Assembly (NCBI RefSeq): GCF_014837155.1
Contig: NZ_JACYHA010000001.1
Location: 186,001 to 250,000 of the forward strand
Length of the DNA stretch: 64,000 nucleotides
Reading direction: 5' to 3'
From: Litchfieldia stipae
GTDB lineage: Bacteria; Bacillota; Bacilli; Bacillales; Bacillaceae_L
The notes beneath the pieces are model-generated. The model did not search any database, was not told the DNA's origin, and saw only the letters and a list, made by a program, of their open reading frames with translations. A program made the position numbers and the translations under genes. Every line of letters starts with the position of its first letter. Position 1 is the first letter of the stretch. This document shows, in pieces, positions 60,160 through 64,000 of this stretch.

Positions 60160-61503
60160 TTATGAGTCTCTATGCTTCCTACGATTAATCATAAAAAAGC
60201 CTATCATCAATCCCGGAATAAGAATTAGAGCCAAAACAAATGGTATATTTACCCCTTGAGGTTCTTCCAGATGAAACACTTCTGCTTTTTCTCGGTCTAA
60301 TATTATCGTGTATTCTCCATTTTGTTCTACAAAAACAGTATCTTCAATTAAACCTCTTACTTGTTTGTCTTCAGCTAGTTCAGCAGCATCGATGGTCACT
60401 TTTTGTGTTTTCGTCGAATTATTTATGACGATAAGATCAATATTTTCATCATAACTGGCTTTGATCACAACCATTCCGTCTTCCGTTTGATGTAGGACTT
60501 CATGAACACCCTTTGTAATTGAGGGAAGCCCGCTTCTAATTTTACTTAACATTGTCATGTACTTCTCAAGCTCATCATCAGTTCTGAAATTCATAAGTGG
60601 GCTATTTGTTGGTGGCTCCCCGCCATCTTGCACAATTTCTGTACCATAATAAATAACTGGTACTCCCGGTGTAAGATATAAATAGGAGAGAGCTAATTTT
60701 AACCGTGTCACTGGATGCTCCTTATTCTGCAATGAATGTCTTGTGAAACGAATTGAGTCTTTATTGTCTACATATTTTGCTATCTGACTATCATTTGTAT
60801 TGATTAAATCATCTAAAGCTTGGTCAGGTGCACTCAAAATCGTTGCAGCTTTTTCATTATGCCCTGGATTTGCTAGATAAGTAAATCCAATTGATTCGTA
60901 CTGTGCAACATCTGCCTTATCTGGCTCTGCTAAGAAAATAAACTCCTCATTCACAGTAGATATTTCTTGATAGAATTCTTGCCAAAATTCAAAGGGAAGC
61001 TCGTTCATCTTTGTCAATTGATACCCATCAATTCCTGTTTCATTTATCCACATCAAAGCAGCATCCAATAACTCCTCCGGGCTGTGTACATCCGTTCCGG
61101 GGAATTCAATCATGATCTTCAGCTCTTTTTTATGAGCTTCATCTACGAGTCTCTTCAAATCCTCTTTTGTTCCAAAATGCCTCTCAATCTCGAAATAATC
61201 TAGTGATTGATTATGTTCATATCCTTGTCCATTCTGAAATGCAGACGATAATAAAATCGTAGTAAAGCCCATATCTTTTATGTAATCCAGCTTTTTTTCC
61301 ACCCCATCCAAATCTCCACCATGATAAGTGTTTGGATTAGCTGTATCCACTTGATAATCATTTGCTGGATCACTATTATTAAAGCGATCAATCATAATTG
61401 AATAAATCAGTTCATTACTTGTTTCCCCTACTTCTGCCTCTACATACAATGCAGACAAAAATAGCAATGGAAGTAAAACTAGCACCTTTTTGAAGCTCTT
61501 CAT
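60160..61503 (-). CDS. Membrane-anchored GH13 amylase-like protein lacking catalytic residues
   Basis: 447 residues: signal peptide (about 1-23), a GH13-like barrel (SIMIDRFNNSD near 35, HGGDLDGVEKKLDYIK near 61), a beta C-domain and a C-terminal membrane helix with a basic tail (about 416-447, MINRRKHRDS). Catalytic positions are altered: the nucleophile region is DGYQLT (159-164; family DGFRLD), so Thr replaces Asp. The NHD motif is DNKD (246-249) and the DxxxNH region is EFPGTDVH. A Glu (193) in FLAEP remains. Probably not an active amylase; possibly a glucan-binding surface protein. Confidence 0.75.
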   Translation of the reverse strand: MKSFKKVLVLLPLLFLSALYVEAEVGETSNELIYSIMIDRFNNSDPANDYQVDTANPNTYHGGDLDGVEKKLDYIKDMGFTTILLSSAFQNGQGYEHNQSLDYFEIERHFGTKEDLKRLVDEAHKKELKIMIEFPGTDVHSPEELLDAALMWINETGIDGYQLTKMNELPFEFWQEFYQEISTVNEEFIFLAEPDKADVAQYESIGFTYLANPGHNEKAATILSAPDQALDDLINTNDSQIAKYVDNKDSIRFTRHSLQNKEHPVTRLKLALSYLYLTPGVPVIYYGTEIVQDGGEPPTNSPLMNFRTDDELEKYMTMLSKIRSGLPSITKGVHEVLHQTEDGMVVIKASYDENIDLIVINNSTKTQKVTIDAAELAEDKQVRGLIEDTVFVEQNGEYTIILDREKAEVFHLEEPQGVNIPFVLALILIPGLMIGFFMINRRKHRDS

Positions 61504-61575
61504 TTCTTATCCTCCTAAAATTACATTCACCTAACATTAACCAAATGAATAAGTGTTCGTCAAACGAAACAGACA

Positions 61576-62442
61576 TTAGCTTTCACGTTGAGAAAATTGT
61601 CTGTAATCAGATGGACTAACTCCCTCCATTTTTTTAAACAATTTTGAAAAATAGGTATGATCTTGAATTCCAACACTTTTGGAAATGGTCATTACTTTAT
61701 CATTTGTTTTCGTTAGAAGCCTCTTTGCTTGACCTATACGATATTTATTTAAATAATGAATCGGACTCATACCAATCGTTTTTTGCATACATCGCGTTAT
61801 ATAGTCCGAATGAAAGTGAAGTTCATTCGCAATATCCTCCATTTTGATATCCTCTTTATAATGCTGCTGAATATAACTCAATGCTTTTTCCGTGACATTC
61901 TCGGTTGCATTCGGAACTGTCATCACGTCTTTTTGTAGCTGTATAAATAATTCCTCAAAATGGATTTGCTGTCTTAATGCTGTCTCAGGTGTATTCGTAA
62001 CACCTACACTTACCATATTTTCAAAGATACTCTCAACATATTTAGATTGATTTACGCTTCCAATCCTCGGAATCTGAAACACATATTTACTTGGAGTTTC
62101 AAAGTCTCCTTCATCTAATAAAATATTACCCCAGTTAATATCCTTACGTTTTTTTATTTTGTATTCCCCTTCGGCTCTAAAGTGAATCCAATAATACTTT
62201 GTATGTGTTTCACAGCCCTTATAGCCTAAATGCTCAAGCCCAGGTACTAATATGATGTATTGACCTTTTCCAATTTCGAATTTTTTTCCATCTTCAGCTA
62301 AAAATATTTTTCCTTCAGACACATAAATCAAATCAAAAACTGAAAAGGTTCGTTTGAAATGTTTCTTTCCAACTGGGAGTATAGCCTCTCCCCCTTTGAT
62401 AAATGTTGGAAATGGTGGGATATTGAAATGTAGGACTGTCAT
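61576..62442 (-). CDS. AraC family transcriptional regulator
   Basis: 288 residues from the ATG at 62442 (MTVLHFNIPPFP), seven bases after AAGGGTG. The N-terminal part is a cupin-like sensing domain (about 15-120). The C-terminal double helix-turn-helix is about 185-285 (KEDIKMEDIANELHFHSDYI, then SVGIQDHTYFSKLFKKMEG). Ligand unknown; adjacent genes suggest a sugar, but the link is positional only. Confidence 0.88.
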   Translation of the reverse strand: MTVLHFNIPPFPTFIKGGEAILPVGKKHFKRTFSVFDLIYVSEGKIFLAEDGKKFEIGKGQYIILVPGLEHLGYKGCETHTKYYWIHFRAEGEYKIKKRKDINWGNILLDEGDFETPSKYVFQIPRIGSVNQSKYVESIFENMVSVGVTNTPETALRQQIHFEELFIQLQKDVMTVPNATENVTEKALSYIQQHYKEDIKMEDIANELHFHSDYITRCMQKTIGMSPIHYLNKYRIGQAKRLLTKTNDKVMTISKSVGIQDHTYFSKLFKKMEGVSPSDYRQFSQRES

Positions 62443-62564
62443 GCAGATCACCCTTTAAGTCGTTATTTTCCAAAATCAGTCGATTTCATCTCTTTTTATT
62501 ATAACGGATTCACTATAAACTAGGAATTGTTTTTCATATCGGAATCGTCAAAGGGAGTGACATA

Positions 62565-63941
62565 ATGAAAGAAACAACTAGCACTAAGAAATTGACTCTA
62601 TTTGCGCTAACATGGCCAATATTTATAGAATTACTTCTTCATATGCTTATGGGTAATGCTGATACGTTAATGTTAAGTCAATACTCTGATAACTCTGTTG
62701 CAGCTGTCGGTGTTGCCAATCAAATATTCTATATTGTAATTGTAATGTTTGGTTTTATTGCAGCTGGTACATCCGTTCTTGTTGCCCAATATTTTGGTGC
62801 AAAGCAGTTTAAGCAAGCTGGAGAAATATCGGTTATTTCCATTGCTGCAAATTTTGTATTTAGCTTGTTCTTAAGTGTGATCGTTATCATCTTTAGTGTT
62901 CAAATATTAAATTTAATGGATTTACCGAACGAGCTAATGGGTGAAGCAAATACTTATTTGAAAATTGTTGGTGGAACTGCTTTTCTACAAGCTTTAATTA
63001 TGACCATTGGAGCTATTATCAGAAGCTATGGATTCACGAAAGACACAATGTATGTAACAATTGGAATGAACATCCTAAATGTGATTGGTAACTATTTATT
63101 TATCTTCGGTCCATTTGATATCCCTGTTTTAGGGGTACTGGGTGTCGCAATTTCAACTGTTATTAGTAAAACACTTGGTTTACTTGCAATTACTTATCTT
63201 TTATTTAAGAGAATTGATAAAGAATTACCGTTTAAACATTTATTCAAGCTTCCCACTACACATTTAAAAAACCTATTAAGAATTGGAGTTCCTTCAGCTG
63301 GAGAGAATCTATCCTATAACGGTTCACAGATGGTTATCACCATTTTCATAACAATGATAGGAACAGAAGCTTTAACTACAAAGGTGTACGCACATAATTT
63401 AATGATGTTGATTTCTTTATTTAGCATAAGTATTGCTCAAGGAACACAAATTCTTATCGGTCAATTGGTCGGAGCAAAAGAGCTAAATAAAGCTTATGTC
63501 ACCTGTTTAAAGAGCTTAAACAAAGCACTTGTTATTAGTTTAATCTTTGCAGTCATTTTTTGGCTGTCTTCAGATTCATTATTTTCAATCTTCACAAGTA
63601 ACGAAAGTATTATATCTGTAGGTGCAACGCTTCTTCTTCTAGCCATTATTCTTGAACCTGGTCGTGCATTCAACCTGATCATTATCAGTTCGTTAAGAGC
63701 TACAGGTGACGTGAAGTTCCCTGTATATATGGCGATTTTCTCTATGTGGGGAGTTGCGATACCAGTCGCATACTTTTTTGGAATCTACCTCGGATATGGT
63801 TTAGTAGGAATTTGGTTAGGTTTTATTGCAGATGAATGGCTACGGGGTATTATGATGCTATGGCGTTGGAAAACAAAAGCTTGGGAGAAGAAGTCGTTTA
63901 TCCATAGTCAACCAAAGCAAAAAGTTGCTCCAACAGTTTAA
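62565..63941 (+). CDS. MATE family efflux transporter
   Basis: 458 residues with about twelve membrane helices in two halves. Typical residues are MGNADTLMLSQYSDNSVAAVGVANQI near the start and SRLGAK-like loops (AAGTSVLVAQYFGAKQ). Exports drugs or metabolites using an ion gradient. Divergent from the AraC gene across 122 bp. Confidence 0.9.
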   Translation: MKETTSTKKLTLFALTWPIFIELLLHMLMGNADTLMLSQYSDNSVAAVGVANQIFYIVIVMFGFIAAGTSVLVAQYFGAKQFKQAGEISVISIAANFVFSLFLSVIVIIFSVQILNLMDLPNELMGEANTYLKIVGGTAFLQALIMTIGAIIRSYGFTKDTMYVTIGMNILNVIGNYLFIFGPFDIPVLGVLGVAISTVISKTLGLLAITYLLFKRIDKELPFKHLFKLPTTHLKNLLRIGVPSAGENLSYNGSQMVITIFITMIGTEALTTKVYAHNLMMLISLFSISIAQGTQILIGQLVGAKELNKAYVTCLKSLNKALVISLIFAVIFWLSSDSLFSIFTSNESIISVGATLLLLAIILEPGRAFNLIIISSLRATGDVKFPVYMAIFSMWGVAIPVAYFFGIYLGYGLVGIWLGFIADEWLRGIMMLWRWKTKAWEKKSFIHSQPKQKVAPTV

Positions 63942-63953
63942 TTCTTTTTATTT

Positions 63954-63983
63954 AAAAACTAACTCTTTTAGGGTTAGTTTTTT
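63954..63983 (+). terminator. Terminator of the MATE gene
   Basis: Stem AAAAACTAAC / GTTAGTTTTT with a T-run, 13 bp after the stop. Confidence 0.85.
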
Positions 63984-64000
63984 ATGTTAGATTTTTTTAC

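Overview
The window is a low-GC chromosomal segment from a Bacillaceae bacterium. Gene order follows the Bacillus subtilis blocks opp-trpS-yjbA-app-yjaZ-fabF-fabHA-comZ-med-yjaV-yjaU-yjzD-yjzC-argF-carB-carA-argD-argB-argJ-argC and yitW-yitV-yitU ... ipi-like-yitT-yitS ... yitL-yitK-yitJ. Class-typical regulation is also present: a T-box before trpS, an S-box before yitJ-metH, a FapR site before fabH, and CodY-like boxes before the peptide importers. I cannot name the species from sequence alone. I saw no rRNA, tRNA, CRISPR array, prophage or transposase gene.

Layout. 1-4784 (minus): Opp oligopeptide importer (oppA, B, C and a cut-off oppD). 5141-5512: small membrane protein. 5516-6849: T-box and trpS. 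7032-8165: yjbA and a small membrane protein. 8408-20515 (minus): two complete app-type oligopeptide importer operons (D-F-A-B-C) in tandem. 21045-24154: yjaZ, fabF, fabH. 24381-27673: small TTG-start gene, comZ, med, yjaV-like and yjaU-like genes. 27878-29358: yjzD, yjzC, undecaprenyl-diphosphatase. 29587-39055 (minus): the complete arginine/carbamoyl-phosphate operon. 39299-43127 (minus): molybdenum cofactor genes moaD, moaE, mobB, moeA, modB, mobA. 43203-50433: the yit block with two small proteins below 60 residues. 50540-56318: S-box, yitJ and metH. 56364-58868: acetyltransferase, SDR, NERD protein. 58910-60030: a 52-bp tandem hairpin array. 60160-63941: amylase-like membrane protein lacking catalytic residues, AraC-type regulator, MATE transporter.

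Functionally the window is nitrogen and one-carbon metabolism. Three peptide importers feed amino acids. The arg operon makes citrulline from glutamate and carbamoyl phosphate. yitJ and metH make methionine under SAM control. Fatty-acid initiation (fabH/fabF) sits beside competence regulators.

The least ordinary material is noncoding: (1) a MITE-like family (three copies, GGCTGTTTTC ends, 8-bp target duplications in two copies), each copy lying at an intrinsic terminator; (2) a SAM riboswitch whose P3 stem holds about 285 nt of strongly structured RNA; (3) about 21 hairpin units of 52 bp whose arm changes keep G-U pairing on one strand; (4) a perfect 27-bp palindrome before two small genes; (5) a Fur-like box in front of modB.
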